Assembly (NCBI GenBank): GCA_027621915.1
Contig: JAQCAD010000026.1
Location: 1-43,090 of the forward strand
Length of the DNA: 43,090 bases
Source: Pseudomonadota bacterium
GTDB taxonomy: Bacteria; Pseudomonadota; Gammaproteobacteria; Steroidobacterales; Woeseiaceae
Direction of reading: 5' to 3'
Below are positions 31,994-40,540 of this stretch, one piece after another. How positions within the stretch are numbered: position 1 is the first letter of the stretch; each line of letters opens with the position of its first letter. Below the pieces are notes generated by a model. That model saw only the letters and a list, made by a program, of their open reading frames with translations. It made no database searches and was not told the DNA's origin. The translations under genes and the position numbers were made by a program.

Positions 31994-32222
31994 GCCTGGA
32001 GCAAAAGGTTAAGCCACTGCTGTCATTGTTAGCGCTTCGGCCGCCGAGTAAGACAGATCTTAAGATCGGTAACGGTTCTTAACATAATGGTTCCAATGCT
32101 CAGTTGTTGCATATTCGCGCCCATATGATGGACGCGACAACCTGCGTGAATGGGCGATATCAGTGTCATGCCGGGGTCGTAAGTACCTGAAAAATCGCTG
32201 AAAAAGCATTGTCTTCCGGTCT
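31994..32222. other. Gap after the ribosomal cluster with no recognised gene
   Basis: No convincing gene is visible. The longest frame is on the minus strand (32280 to 32029, 83 codons). It has no ribosome-binding site, an odd Cys/His/Thr-rich composition and no motif that I recognise, and it runs through the CRP-type site at 32223-32238. I do not call it a gene, but I cannot exclude it. Plus-strand frames here are under 25 codons. Confidence 0.5.
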
Positions 32223-32238
32223 TGTGAGCAGGCTCACA
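32223..32238 (+). promoter_or_regulatory. CRP/Vfr-type binding site with class II promoter geometry
   Basis: The 16-base palindrome TGTGA-GCAGGC-TCACA matches the CRP consensus TGTGA-N6-TCACA exactly. Its centre is 32230.5. A -10-like TACAGT at 32260-32265 would place the start near 32272, making the site centre -41.5, which is the class II activator position. The start point is inferred and not proven. The promoter would serve the small reading frame ending at 32604. Confidence 0.6.
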
Positions 32239-32364
32239 GCTATGGCGAATTGATACGCATACAGTTGTCGTGAACTTCATTGGAGCCGACCCATTAGCAA
32301 AGTAGAGAATTTTTCGGACTGCGTTATCCTGGACAGGGAGGCGTTTGATCCGGATGCCATATTT

Positions 32365-32604
32365 ATGGAAGACATCGTCGACGACAACGTTCTCCCGCGC
32401 CTGAGCCTTGCAGTGGACGGACTGACAAATTCTGGCGAATCCCGGTTCAGGTCATTCACCATGCCGAGCGAAGATACTGCGGCGAATCTGATTATTAAAC
32501 CTTCAACGAGTATGCCTGTCGCTACATTCGATCCCGAGGTACTCGAGGTATACGGGTGGGAGTCCTCCGTCTGGAAAAAGATTCGGGGCTATCTGGGCTT
32601 CTGA
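32365..32604 (+). CDS. Small hypothetical protein behind a CRP-type site
   Basis: I do not recognise this protein. From the ATG at 32365 it has 79 residues, acidic in the first part (MEDIVDDNVLPRLSLAVDG) and ending EVYGWESSVWKKIRGYLGF. It has no membrane segment or known motif. The frame stays open back to 32254 and looks protein-like there (SKVENFSDCVILDREAFDPD), but it lacks ATG, GTG or TTG. A non-standard ATT at 32293, seven bases after GGAG, would start a 103-residue form. A perfect terminator 26 bases downstream and an activator-type promoter upstream support a real transcription unit. It could also be the tail of a decayed gene. Confidence 0.55.
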   Translation: MEDIVDDNVLPRLSLAVDGLTNSGESRFRSFTMPSEDTAANLIIKPSTSMPVATFDPEVLEVYGWESSVWKKIRGYLGF

Positions 32605-32630
32605 ATCGAACCAATCGTTTTTCAAATATC

Positions 32631-32654
32631 AAGGCCTCATGAGAGGCCTTTTTT
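32631..32654 (+). terminator. Terminator after the small orphan gene
   Basis: AAGGCCTC (32631-32638), loop ATGA and GAGGCCTT (32643-32650) form a perfect eight-pair hairpin running into six T (32649-32654). It ends the unit that begins near 32272. Confidence 0.93.
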
Positions 32655-32755
32655 GTTTGACACCAAAGTGAGAGCCACCCTCACAATTGATTTTTCCTTG
32701 CGCAGGATCGGTCAATCGAGGTCCGCCGGTAAGTTCTTTAATGCAGCTCGACCAT

Positions 32756-32765
32756 AGTCTAGACT
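32756..32765. repeat. Perfect palindrome just before the SDR gene
   Basis: AGTCTAGACT is a perfect ten-base palindrome ending six bases before the dehydrogenase ATG. It could be an operator half-site pair, or chance. No Shine-Dalgarno sequence is seen between it and the start codon, so the message may be leaderless or weakly translated. Confidence 0.4.
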
Positions 32766-32771
32766 GGCCCG

Positions 32772-33611
32772 ATGGAATTCAAAGACAAGACGGTCGTTAT
32801 CACTGGTGGCTCTGAGGGAGTAGGAGCGGCAACCGCCCGGGCATTTGCTTCTGTGGGTGCAAACTTACTGCTGGTTGCGCGAAACAAGAGAAAGTTGGAG
32901 ACCATCGCCGAGGAGCTTCGCGGCAAAACTCGAGTCGAAATATTCGTTATGGATGTCGCGGATGCAGACGCATGTGCAACTCTACTCAAAAAGGCGCAAT
33001 TCGAATTCGGCAGTATTCATGTACTGGTTAACAATGCCGGCTACCACAAGCGTGGGCGAGTAGAGAACATCAACGCCGCAGATCTTGGGCAAATGATCGA
33101 CATTAATCTCAAAGCCCCGATTATCCTTTGTCGCCTTGTTCTGCCCTACATCCGGCAGTCAGGTGGAGGCGCAATCATAAATGTCGGTTCGCTTGCCGGA
33201 CGCGCACCTGTGCCTGGTATGGCGGCGTACTCTGCGAGCAAGTTTGGGCTGCGAGCGTTTACGTTCGCACTCGCAGACGAAGTCGCAGATGAGAATCTCA
33301 AGTTGGCGGTCGTCTCGCCTGGCCCGATAGATACTGGCTTTATCATGGACAGTCTGGATGCTGCCGTCGATCTGAATTTTTCTCAGCCGATCAGTACTGC
33401 GGATGAAGTCGCTCGTGAAATCTTGATACTGTGCTCGAATTCGAAGCGCGAACGATCGATGCCGCCGATTAGTGGTTTGCTGGCAACTTTGACTTACTTG
33501 TTTCCATGGATTGGTCGGATTGTGCGCCCGCTCCTCGAGCAAAAAGGTCGCGCGGTCAAACGCCGCCTGATCGCAGAAAAGCATCGTAAAATTCGGCATG
33601 ACGCCCGCTGA
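32772..33611 (+). CDS. Short-chain dehydrogenase/reductase
   Basis: This is a classical SDR oxidoreductase using NAD(P)H; the substrate is not predictable. In the 279 residues the dinucleotide-binding TGGSEGVG (11-18), the NNAG motif (VLVNNAGYHKRG), and the catalytic Ser140, Tyr153 and Lys157 (YSASK) are all intact. PGPIDTGF follows the active site as usual. The C-terminal part (about 225-279) has a hydrophobic segment, LATLTYLFPWIGRIVRPLL, reminiscent of membrane-associated SDRs such as ketosphinganine reductases. It is a single gene, convergent with the prolidase gene. Confidence 0.9.
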   Translation: MEFKDKTVVITGGSEGVGAATARAFASVGANLLLVARNKRKLETIAEELRGKTRVEIFVMDVADADACATLLKKAQFEFGSIHVLVNNAGYHKRGRVENINAADLGQMIDINLKAPIILCRLVLPYIRQSGGGAIINVGSLAGRAPVPGMAAYSASKFGLRAFTFALADEVADENLKLAVVSPGPIDTGFIMDSLDAAVDLNFSQPISTADEVAREILILCSNSKRERSMPPISGLLATLTYLFPWIGRIVRPLLEQKGRAVKRRLIAEKHRKIRHDAR

Positions 33612-33864
33612 AGTGGCATCTGGCGCGTCTGGCAATGGAGGGGGAGACTGAAAAACCCTTTACAGTTAGGTACTTATTCGACATGCCGCGGCGCAATGAG
33701 ATCGCCGGTGGGTGATGTCCTGCGGGCTGTTCCTGGCGTCGGGCCTATTATGGCAAAGTATTTTTGAGCGAAAAATCCACGTACTGAAACGGCTTAAACG
33801 GTGGATCCGGCACTACGATAAATTTTGAAAATTCCTGACGCCCTTGCGTGCGACGATGGCTAAA

Positions 33865-35208
33865 TTACAACTCGAACGCATTTCGCGTCAGATTCTCACA
33901 TCCATCCTTCTGTACTCGTACGTTGTCTTCAATGCGTATGCCACCATACGGCCGCAACCAGTCGATCTTCTTCTGATTGATCATGTCATATCCGGGTGTT
34001 CCGGAAAGGTTATTGAGCAACATGTCGATCACGTACAAGCCAGGCTCAATCGTCAGAACCTGATCGTCTTCGAGAGAGCGGGTCAGCCGCAGGAATCGGT
34101 GCCCGCTGGGTGGATCGACCGTCGTTCCGGTGTCATCCCCCATATGTCCGCCGATATCATGGACCTGGATTCCCAGCAGATGTCCGAGACCATGCGGATA
34201 AAACGCGGAAGTGACGCCCGATTCGATTAACGCATCCGGACTTCCATTGGCGAGGTCGGTCTCTACAAGTAATTCTGCGATTTTCTCATGGCACAACAGG
34301 TGCAGATCAGCAAAATCGACACCGGTTTTAACTTCAGCTACGAGTTCAAGTTGTAATTGGTCGAATCGGATAACCAGGTCCGCGAACTCGCCGTCCTCTT
34401 TCGCATACGTGCGCGTGATGTCACTGGCGTAACCGTTGACTCGTGCGCCCGCGTCTATGAGAAACGACCGGAATTCTTCGGGTTTTTCGTGAGACTGGTG
34501 CTGGTAATGCAAGACGGCACCGTTTTCATTCAACGCGACAATATTGCCATAAGGAAGCTCGTTTTCTGCGTGTCCGGCAGCCCTGCAATAATCGAGATGT
34601 ATGTCAAACTCGGTTTTGCCAGCCTTGAACGCTTTTTCTGCGGCACGATGACCCTTGACTGCACGTCGTGATGCGGCCCGCATGCACGCGAGTTCGTATC
34701 CGGTTTTGACGCTGCGATCGAAGTGCAGCATGTTGATGGCTGAGCCGGGATTAACGCGGTCGATACCAAAAGACTGGGCCTCGTCAGTTATCTCACCTAT
34801 TAAAATGCAATTGTCCCTGGTCGCTGGCAGATGCTTGGTGGCGTCTTCCATCGAATGAATGACCCGAATATCAAACTCTTCAGGCCAGTACCCCTCGGGC
34901 GTGGCTGGCGGCACGTGCCAATAGTCTTTCTCCTGGTAATAAATCAGAACTGGCACTTCGCCGGGTGTGTAAACCAGGTAGCAAAACGGCGTATTTGTCA
35001 GTGGGAGCCAGCTGACGAAATGTGGGTTGGCCTTGAAAGGGTAGTTGTAGTCATCCAGGAATACTCCATGTGGAGCACCGGAAAAAATAACTGCATGACC
35101 TGCACCAGCTCGTTCGAGCGCACGGTCGTGTCGCTCCGTCAGCGTGTTTACATGCGCAGAATAGAGATCTGCGTAAGCCGAGTCGTCAATAATAGTGGCC
35201 TTCCCCAT
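33865..35208 (-). CDS. pepQ: Xaa-Pro dipeptidase (prolidase, PepQ type)
   Basis: Prolidase cleaves X-Pro dipeptides in the cytoplasm and is a dinuclear metal (Mn) pita-bread enzyme of family M24. The 447-residue product is the length of E. coli PepQ (443) and collinear with it. Predicted metal ligands are Asp252 and Asp263 (IDAGARVNGYASDITR), His343 (PHGLGHLLGIQVHD), Glu388 (TIEPGLY) and Glu427 (IRIEDN), all present. The N-terminal domain has the PepQ-type FLDDYNYPFKANPHFVSWLP. No strong ribosome-binding site is visible before the ATG. It diverges from the ggt-like gene across 100 bases. Confidence 0.93.
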   Translation of the reverse strand: MGKATIIDDSAYADLYSAHVNTLTERHDRALERAGAGHAVIFSGAPHGVFLDDYNYPFKANPHFVSWLPLTNTPFCYLVYTPGEVPVLIYYQEKDYWHVPPATPEGYWPEEFDIRVIHSMEDATKHLPATRDNCILIGEITDEAQSFGIDRVNPGSAINMLHFDRSVKTGYELACMRAASRRAVKGHRAAEKAFKAGKTEFDIHLDYCRAAGHAENELPYGNIVALNENGAVLHYQHQSHEKPEEFRSFLIDAGARVNGYASDITRTYAKEDGEFADLVIRFDQLQLELVAEVKTGVDFADLHLLCHEKIAELLVETDLANGSPDALIESGVTSAFYPHGLGHLLGIQVHDIGGHMGDDTGTTVDPPSGHRFLRLTRSLEDDQVLTIEPGLYVIDMLLNNLSGTPGYDMINQKKIDWLRPYGGIRIEDNVRVQKDGCENLTRNAFEL

Positions 35209-35308
35209 ACGGGCATCATAACGCCGTATCCGGCATATTCAATGGAGTTCCAATCGACCGTTAATCTAGGCATCATTTACTGTTTTCCACCGTGAGTCGG
35301 AGATATGT

Positions 35309-37009
35309 ATGAATCGCCTGATTTCATTGCTGATCGGATTAATGCTTAGCATGACGGCAGCAGCTCAAGGATTTGACCGACCAGTAGGTCGGCCGCACGC
35401 ATCGCGATCGGAGGTGATAGCGATTCACGGTATGGCGGCGACCAGCCAGCCCCTGGCGACGCAAGTGGCGCTCGATATTCTTAAGGCGGGTGGAAGCGCG
35501 GTTGATGCAGCTATAGCGGCCAACGCCACGCTGGGACTGATGGAGCCGACCGGCTGCGGTATTGGCGGAGACCTGTTCGCCATTGTCTGGGATGCCGAAA
35601 CCGGCGAGTTGACCGGGCTCAATGCATCCGGACGGTCGCCACAGTCTTTGACGCTGCAGCACTTTCGCGACCTGGGCATGGACAGCATTCCGTACCTGGG
35701 CCCGTTGACCGTCAGCGTACCCGGTGCTGTGGACGGCTGGTTCGAGCTGCATGCACGTTATGGACGATTGCCGATGTCCGAGTTACTGGCGCCGGCGATC
35801 GCATATGCGGACGAAGGTTTTCCTGTCACCGCATTTATCGCCGATCTCTGGCAGGAAAACGTCAGATCCCGGGAGAAGTATGCCGGTATTAAAGAGGTGT
35901 ATATGCCAGGGGGCGCGGCGCCAAAAACCGGCGATATTTTCAGGAACCCGAATCTGGCGAACACTTATCGGATGATTGCGAAAGGCGGCAGGGACGCATT
36001 CTATAAAGGAGACATAGCCGAAAAAATCGATGCTTATATGGCCGAGCAGGGTGGTTTCCTGACAGTCGCAGATCTTGCCGCGCACACATCGGAATGGGTA
36101 TCGCCAGTTTCGACCAATTACCGTGGCTACGATGTCTACGAACTACCGCCCAATGGGCAGGGCATTGTCGCGCTTCAAATGCTCAATATTCTTGAAGGCT
36201 ATGACCTGCGAAGCATGGGCTTTGGCACACCGGAATACCTGCACACACTGATAGAGGCTAAAAAAGTCGCTTATGAGGATCGCGCGAAGTTCTATGCAGA
36301 TCCGGATTTCTACAATGCGCCGATTGATATGCTCCTGTCCAAAGATTACGCGGCCAAACGACGCGAATTGATTTCCGATTCCAGGGCGGCGAAAACCTAT
36401 CCCGCTGGAGACGCGGTTCTCGAGAAAGGTGACACGATTTATCTGACCGTCGCTGACAGTGATGGCAACATGGTGTCGTTGATTCAGTCAAATTATGGTG
36501 ATCTGGGCTCGGGCATGACACCCGAGGAGCTCGGCTTCCAGCTGCAAAATCGTGGCCAGTTGTTCAGTCTCAAAGAAGGACATGCCAATATTTACGAACC
36601 CGGTAAGCGTCCGTTTCACACGATCATCCCTGCATTTGTAATGAAGGACGGCAAGCCGTGGATGAGCTTTGGCGTCATGGGCGGGTCGATTCAACCCCAG
36701 GCCCATGCACAGGTCATCGTAAACATGGTCGATTTTGAGATGAATCTGCAGGAAGCCGGCGACGCCGCACGAATGCGCCATACGGGTTCATCGCAGCCGA
36801 CCGATGAGGTGATGACCGATGGTGGAACTGTGTATCTGGAAAGCGGTATCGGGCAGAACGTTCGCGATGAACTGGCGGCGATGGGCCACAGGATCGGCAC
36901 GGAGAAAATCAAGTACGGTGGTTACCAGGCGATACTCAGGAACGACGTACAGGGCGTTTATTACGGCGCTTCCGAATCAAGAAAAGACGGCCAGGCCGCA
37001 GGATACTGA
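35309..37009 (+). CDS. ggt: Exported gamma-glutamyltransferase-like Ntn-hydrolase
   Basis: Enzymes of this family hydrolyse or transfer the gamma-glutamyl group of glutathione and related amides and mature by self-cleavage. The 566 residues start with a signal peptide (hydrophobic core ISLLIGLMLSMTAAA). The large-subunit part has EPTGCGIGGDLFAIVWD. The predicted nucleophile is Thr376 (GDTIYLTVAD), the first residue of the small subunit, and the oxyanion/substrate loop is FGVMGGSIQPQ (about 454-463). TIYL and VMGG, instead of the TTHxS and PGG of E. coli Ggt, point to the YwrD-like branch, which is mostly hydrolytic. The substrate is unknown. The stop overlaps trpS by one base. Confidence 0.88.
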   Translation: MNRLISLLIGLMLSMTAAAQGFDRPVGRPHASRSEVIAIHGMAATSQPLATQVALDILKAGGSAVDAAIAANATLGLMEPTGCGIGGDLFAIVWDAETGELTGLNASGRSPQSLTLQHFRDLGMDSIPYLGPLTVSVPGAVDGWFELHARYGRLPMSELLAPAIAYADEGFPVTAFIADLWQENVRSREKYAGIKEVYMPGGAAPKTGDIFRNPNLANTYRMIAKGGRDAFYKGDIAEKIDAYMAEQGGFLTVADLAAHTSEWVSPVSTNYRGYDVYELPPNGQGIVALQMLNILEGYDLRSMGFGTPEYLHTLIEAKKVAYEDRAKFYADPDFYNAPIDMLLSKDYAAKRRELISDSRAAKTYPAGDAVLEKGDTIYLTVADSDGNMVSLIQSNYGDLGSGMTPEELGFQLQNRGQLFSLKEGHANIYEPGKRPFHTIIPAFVMKDGKPWMSFGVMGGSIQPQAHAQVIVNMVDFEMNLQEAGDAARMRHTGSSQPTDEVMTDGGTVYLESGIGQNVRDELAAMGHRIGTEKIKYGGYQAILRNDVQGVYYGASESRKDGQAAGY

Positions 37010-38019
37010 TGACCCAGGATATCTATCTCACCGGTATTACGACCACCGGTACGCCCCACATTGGAAATTACGTTGGTGCTATCCGTCCGGGAATCGAGGC
37101 AAGCAAGGACAGCTCCAAGAAGAATTTTTATTTTCTCGCTGATTATCATGCACTGGCGAAAGCCGAGGACCCGGATCGTATCCACCGGTCTACGCTTGAG
37201 ATCGCGGCTGCATGGATGGCATTGGGGCTCGATACCAACAACGCAATTTTCTACCGGCAGTCGGACATCCATGAAATTCCGCACCTGACTTGGATACTGA
37301 CCAGCATGACTGCGAAAGGCCAGATGAATCGGGCACATTCGTATAAAGCTGCAGTCCAGGACAATGAGGACAGCGGTTCGAAGGATCCGGACCAGGGCAT
37401 CATGATGGCTTTGTACGCCTACCCCATCCTGATGGCCGCAGACATCCTGATGTTCAAATCGACAAGGGTGCCGGTCGGCAAAGATCAAAAACAGCACGTT
37501 GAAATGACTCGCGACATTGCGCAGCGCTTCAATCATCACTATGGCGACATCCTGGTATTGCCGGAAGCTGTCATTAATGGCAATACAGCGGTATTGTCCG
37601 GTCTTGACGGTCGCAAGATGAGCAAGAGCTATAACAATACGATTCCGCTTTTTGCAGATGAAAAGCCGCTTCGAAAACTGATTATGAAAATCAAGACGAA
37701 CAGCCTTGAACCGGGTGAGCCGAAAGAGACTGAAGGCTCGACGCTTTACGAAATCTACAAAGCTTTCGCGACAGATAGTGAAGTGCTGGACATCGAAAAG
37801 CGATACGCGGATGGCATTGCCTGGGGCGAGATGAAACAGGTGCTGTTCGAGTACATCAACGATCACATCAAACCGGCACGCGAAGAATATAAACGTCTCA
37901 TCGGTGATCCGAAAGTTGTCGAACAGGAGTTACAACGAGGCGCTCTGCGAGCGCGGGAGATCTCCGTACCGTTCCTTCAAGAGATTCAGCACGCGATTGG
38001 CATCAGGAAGCTCGGCTAA
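37009..38019 (+). CDS. trpS: Tryptophanyl-tRNA synthetase
   Basis: TrpRS charges tRNA-Trp and is a class I synthetase. The 336-residue protein carries the class I motifs HIGN (17-20, in TTTGTPHIGNYVGAI) and KMSKS (203-207, in LDGRKMSKSYNN). It also has YPILMAADILMF and GKDQKQHVEMTRD, typical of bacterial TrpRS. Its ATG overlaps the ggt-like stop codon (TGATG), implying coupled translation, which is an unusual partner for trpS. The cognate tRNA-Trp gene is also in this window, 37 kb upstream. The cupin gene follows after four bases. Confidence 0.96.
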   Translation: MTQDIYLTGITTTGTPHIGNYVGAIRPGIEASKDSSKKNFYFLADYHALAKAEDPDRIHRSTLEIAAAWMALGLDTNNAIFYRQSDIHEIPHLTWILTSMTAKGQMNRAHSYKAAVQDNEDSGSKDPDQGIMMALYAYPILMAADILMFKSTRVPVGKDQKQHVEMTRDIAQRFNHHYGDILVLPEAVINGNTAVLSGLDGRKMSKSYNNTIPLFADEKPLRKLIMKIKTNSLEPGEPKETEGSTLYEIYKAFATDSEVLDIEKRYADGIAWGEMKQVLFEYINDHIKPAREEYKRLIGDPKVVEQELQRGALRAREISVPFLQEIQHAIGIRKLG

Positions 38020-38023
38020 GTGT

Positions 38024-38389
38024 ATGGATAAGGTCAAGCTGGCAGACAAATTCCGCAAGTTCGATGATTGGTGGTCACCTAAACTGGTTGGTGAACTGAA
38101 CGAGAACTACATCAAGCTCGCGAAGGGAATGGGCGAGCTTGAATGGCACGCGCATGAAAATGAAGACGAGTTTTTCCTTGTCGTGAGCGGCCACCTGGAT
38201 ATTCATCTCAGGGACAAGGTCATTTCGCTCGATCCCGGCGATTTTTTTGTCGTACCGAAGGGTGTCGAACATCGCCCTGTTGCAATTGACGGGGCAGAAA
38301 TAGTTCTGATAGAGCCGAAGGCAACCTTGCACACTGGTAGTAAGCAAACGGACCAGACAGTCGCGATCGAAGACCAGAACTGGATCTGA
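38024..38389 (+). CDS. Small cupin-domain protein
   Basis: This is a single-domain cupin, a metal-binding beta barrel; such proteins range from isomerases to dioxygenases or binding proteins, so no reaction is assigned. From the ATG at 38024 it has 121 residues. Motif 1 is WHAHENEDEFFLVVSG (His42, His44, Glu49) and motif 2 is PGDFFVVPKGVEHRP (His83), giving the usual 3-His/1-Glu metal site. The frame is open upstream to 37904, but that part overlaps trpS. The four-base spacing to trpS, with no separate promoter, indicates one operon. Confidence 0.85.
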   Translation: MDKVKLADKFRKFDDWWSPKLVGELNENYIKLAKGMGELEWHAHENEDEFFLVVSGHLDIHLRDKVISLDPGDFFVVPKGVEHRPVAIDGAEIVLIEPKATLHTGSKQTDQTVAIEDQNWI

Positions 38390-38785
38390 ACCGGAACGGG
38401 CGCAAATTCTGCGATGCGAAGCACGTGAGTCTGAAAGCCAGCGCCGAGTATCGCCTCAAGGTTTCCGTAAGGACCCGCCTTAATTACAATATATAAAACA
38501 ATAGCTTATATATCGAAAATCAAGAATTCACGCGCACACCTCGTCCAATTTCTGTTGTTAGTACTCATCAATACTTATAGTTTAGTCGCGTTCGACTTTT
38601 TAAGAGCGAATGCCATCAGGGAACTGCTTCCACAACATTAATGAGGCGGCCTGACCAATCGCTGCAACGGCCACTGGCCGATTCTCATGACACTTCGTGT
38701 AGGCTTATCATTGTGGCTTCGCATGAAATGCGCCTGATACTGGCGCCGGTGATTTAATCTTTGGGCACCAGGGAAGCGATATACC
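38390..38785. other. 396-base gap with an AT-rich inverted repeat
   Basis: No gene or clear terminator is seen. The stretch 38479-38600 is notably AT-rich against its surroundings. It contains a perfect inverted repeat, ATATATAA (38489-38496) with TTATATAT (38506-38513), separated by nine bases. A small CGGCC-ACT-GGCCG hairpin is at 38668-38680. The region probably holds the promoter of the small gene at 38786. Confidence 0.6.
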
Positions 38786-39180
38786 ATGAAAATAAAGAGA
38801 CTGTCTAGCTGGCTTCAGATTACTGCGAACGTCGGAATTCTTGGTGGGTTGGTACTGGTAGGATTTCAGCTCGAACAGAACAGCGAAATTTTGCAGGCGC
38901 AAATGATGAGCGCTGAAAGTCGATCGGTGATCGATCAGGAGATGCAAATTATCGGAGAACAAGGAGCCGCGGCATGGGTATCTGCGATGTCTGATCCAAC
39001 CAAGGTTTCGCCGGAGCACCACAGAATCATGGAGGCAATCTATTGGAGTGCCATAGAAAGTTGGAGGCACATTGAGGAACTCGGCGAGTCAGGTCTGGCC
39101 AATGTAGATCCACATAATAGAGTGTCAGACGAGGCTGGATGGTATTTTGGGAATACGTATGGCCGAGCGTGGTGGAACAC
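38786..39180 (+). pseudogene. Small membrane-anchored hypothetical protein, 3' end lost to an IS element
   Basis: The frame starts at an ATG behind AGGGAAG and encodes about 131 native residues. There is an N-terminal hydrophobic anchor (about 10-28), then a mainly helical part, and it ends in FGNTYGRAWWNT. The inverted repeat of the IS element begins at 39181, and the last five residues and stop (39181-39199) come from the IS. Small single-anchor proteins of this general type in environmental proteobacteria often have a Trp-Trp motif followed by 30 or more residues, so the original C-terminus is probably missing. The function is unknown. Confidence 0.7.
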
Positions 39181-39207
39181 GAGCTATGCTCGAAAGTAGT
39201 GTTTGGC
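39181..39207 (+). repeat. Left inverted repeat of the IS256-family element
   Basis: It begins GAGCTATGCTCGAAAG and matches the right end (reverse complement) at 20 of 27 positions. It supplies the last codons of the interrupted gene at 38786. Confidence 0.85.
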
Positions 39208-39285
39208 TGAATTGAAAAAGGCGGCGTATCAGGTTGAAATGGTTTGTTACCAAGCAGACCGAAGCAACCGAGGAGATACGCCACC

Positions 39286-40533
39286 ATGAGTAAGAATAAC
39301 GTTGTTGAATTAGCAGGTCGAGAGAAGATCCGTGACGAGCTGACGGAGCTGATCCGGGAAGGAGCCTGCAAACTGATCGCGCAGGGATTGGAATTGGAAG
39401 TCGGTGAACTTCTTTCGAGGATGTCAGAACGTCAAGGCGAGCTGGGGCGCGCTGCGGTGGTCAGAAACGGTTATCAACCGGAGCGAGATATTCAAACGGG
39501 CATCGGCCCGGTCACGGTGAAAGTACCGAAGATACGCAGCCGTGATGGTAAGCCGGTAAGCTTTCATTCGGCGCTGGTGCCGCCGTATGTGCGCAAGACA
39601 GCGAGTCTGGAAGCGGCACTGCCATGGCTGTACCTGAAGGGGATTTCGACCGGCGAGATGCAACCGGCGCTGGAAGTGCTGCTGGGCAGCCAGGCGAAGG
39701 GATTGTCGGCTAGCACGGTATCGCGTCTGAAGCAGACGTGGCGGGTCGAGTACGAGAGCTGGCAGCATCGTCGCCTGGACAAGGACCGCTGGGTGTACAT
39801 TTGGGCAGACGGCATCTACAGCGGCCTGAGAGCGGAGAGCCAGAAGCTGTGCGCACTGGTGATTGTGGGCGTGAATGAACGAGGCGAGAAGCATTTTCTG
39901 GCGATTGAGGATGGCGTTCGCGAGTCGACGCAAAGCTGGCGAGAAGTGCTGCTGAGTCTGAAGGCACGAGGCATGAACACGCCGGAATTGGCCGTTGGCG
40001 ATGGCGCGATGGGCTTCTGGGCGGCACTCGACGAAGTGTATCCGGCAAGCCGGCAGCAACGCTGCTGGATGCACAAAATGGGCAATGTACTCAACGCCAT
40101 GCCCAAGAGCATTCAGCCGAAAGCCAAATCGGCGCTGCAGCAGATCTGGCAAGCGGCCACCCGTGAAGATGCTGATCGGGTCTTCGATCAGTTTGTCGTC
40201 ACTTACGAGGCCAAGTATCCGAAGGCAACGAATGGTCTGCTCAAGGATCGAGAATCGTTAATGACGTTCTATGATTTTCCGGCGGTGCACTGGCAACACC
40301 TTCGAACGACCAATCCGATCGAGTCGACGTTTGCCACCATCCGTCACCGCACGACACGCATGAAAGGCTGTGTGACGCGTGACAGCATGCTGCACATGAT
40401 GTTCAAGCTCGGAGAATGTGCCGAGAAAAACTGGAGAAAACTACGCGGCTTCAAATACCTCGCAAAGGTCATTGAAGGCGTGAAATTTGTGAACGGAGAA
40501 GAGATCGAACAACCCAACCAGGTCGCCGCTTGA
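39286..40533 (+). CDS. IS256-family transposase
   Basis: This is a mutator-type DDE transposase that moves the element by cut and paste/copy. The ATG at 39286, ten bases after GAGGAGA, gives 415 residues; an upstream TTG (39244) lies in the leader and is unlikely. Catalytic residues are Asp175 (WADGIYSG), Asp239 (VGDGAMGFW) and Glu346 (NPIESTFATIRHRT). The helical insertion typical of the family lies between the second Asp and Glu. The N-terminal part has GYQPERDIQTGIGPVTVKVP, also typical. The frame is intact, so the element may be active. A second copy exists at the window end. Confidence 0.95.
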   Translation: MSKNNVVELAGREKIRDELTELIREGACKLIAQGLELEVGELLSRMSERQGELGRAAVVRNGYQPERDIQTGIGPVTVKVPKIRSRDGKPVSFHSALVPPYVRKTASLEAALPWLYLKGISTGEMQPALEVLLGSQAKGLSASTVSRLKQTWRVEYESWQHRRLDKDRWVYIWADGIYSGLRAESQKLCALVIVGVNERGEKHFLAIEDGVRESTQSWREVLLSLKARGMNTPELAVGDGAMGFWAALDEVYPASRQQRCWMHKMGNVLNAMPKSIQPKAKSALQQIWQAATREDADRVFDQFVVTYEAKYPKATNGLLKDRESLMTFYDFPAVHWQHLRTTNPIESTFATIRHRTTRMKGCVTRDSMLHMMFKLGECAEKNWRKLRGFKYLAKVIEGVKFVNGEEIEQPNQVAA

Positions 40534-40540
40534 TTTCATC

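Noticed and set aside
32029-32280. 83-codon minus-strand frame after rplQ
   Set aside because: It has no ribosome-binding site, an odd Cys/His/Thr composition and no recognisable motif, and it runs through the CRP-type site. It is kept only as an uncertainty in the gap description.
33612-33864. Terminator in the convergent gap between the SDR and prolidase genes
   Set aside because: The only candidate is an AT-only ATTTTT-GAGCG-AAAAAT hairpin (33760-33776), too weak to call.
33865-35295. Plus-strand frames opposite the prolidase gene
   Set aside because: The minus-strand frame has all five metal ligands of PepQ. The plus-strand frames are its shadows.
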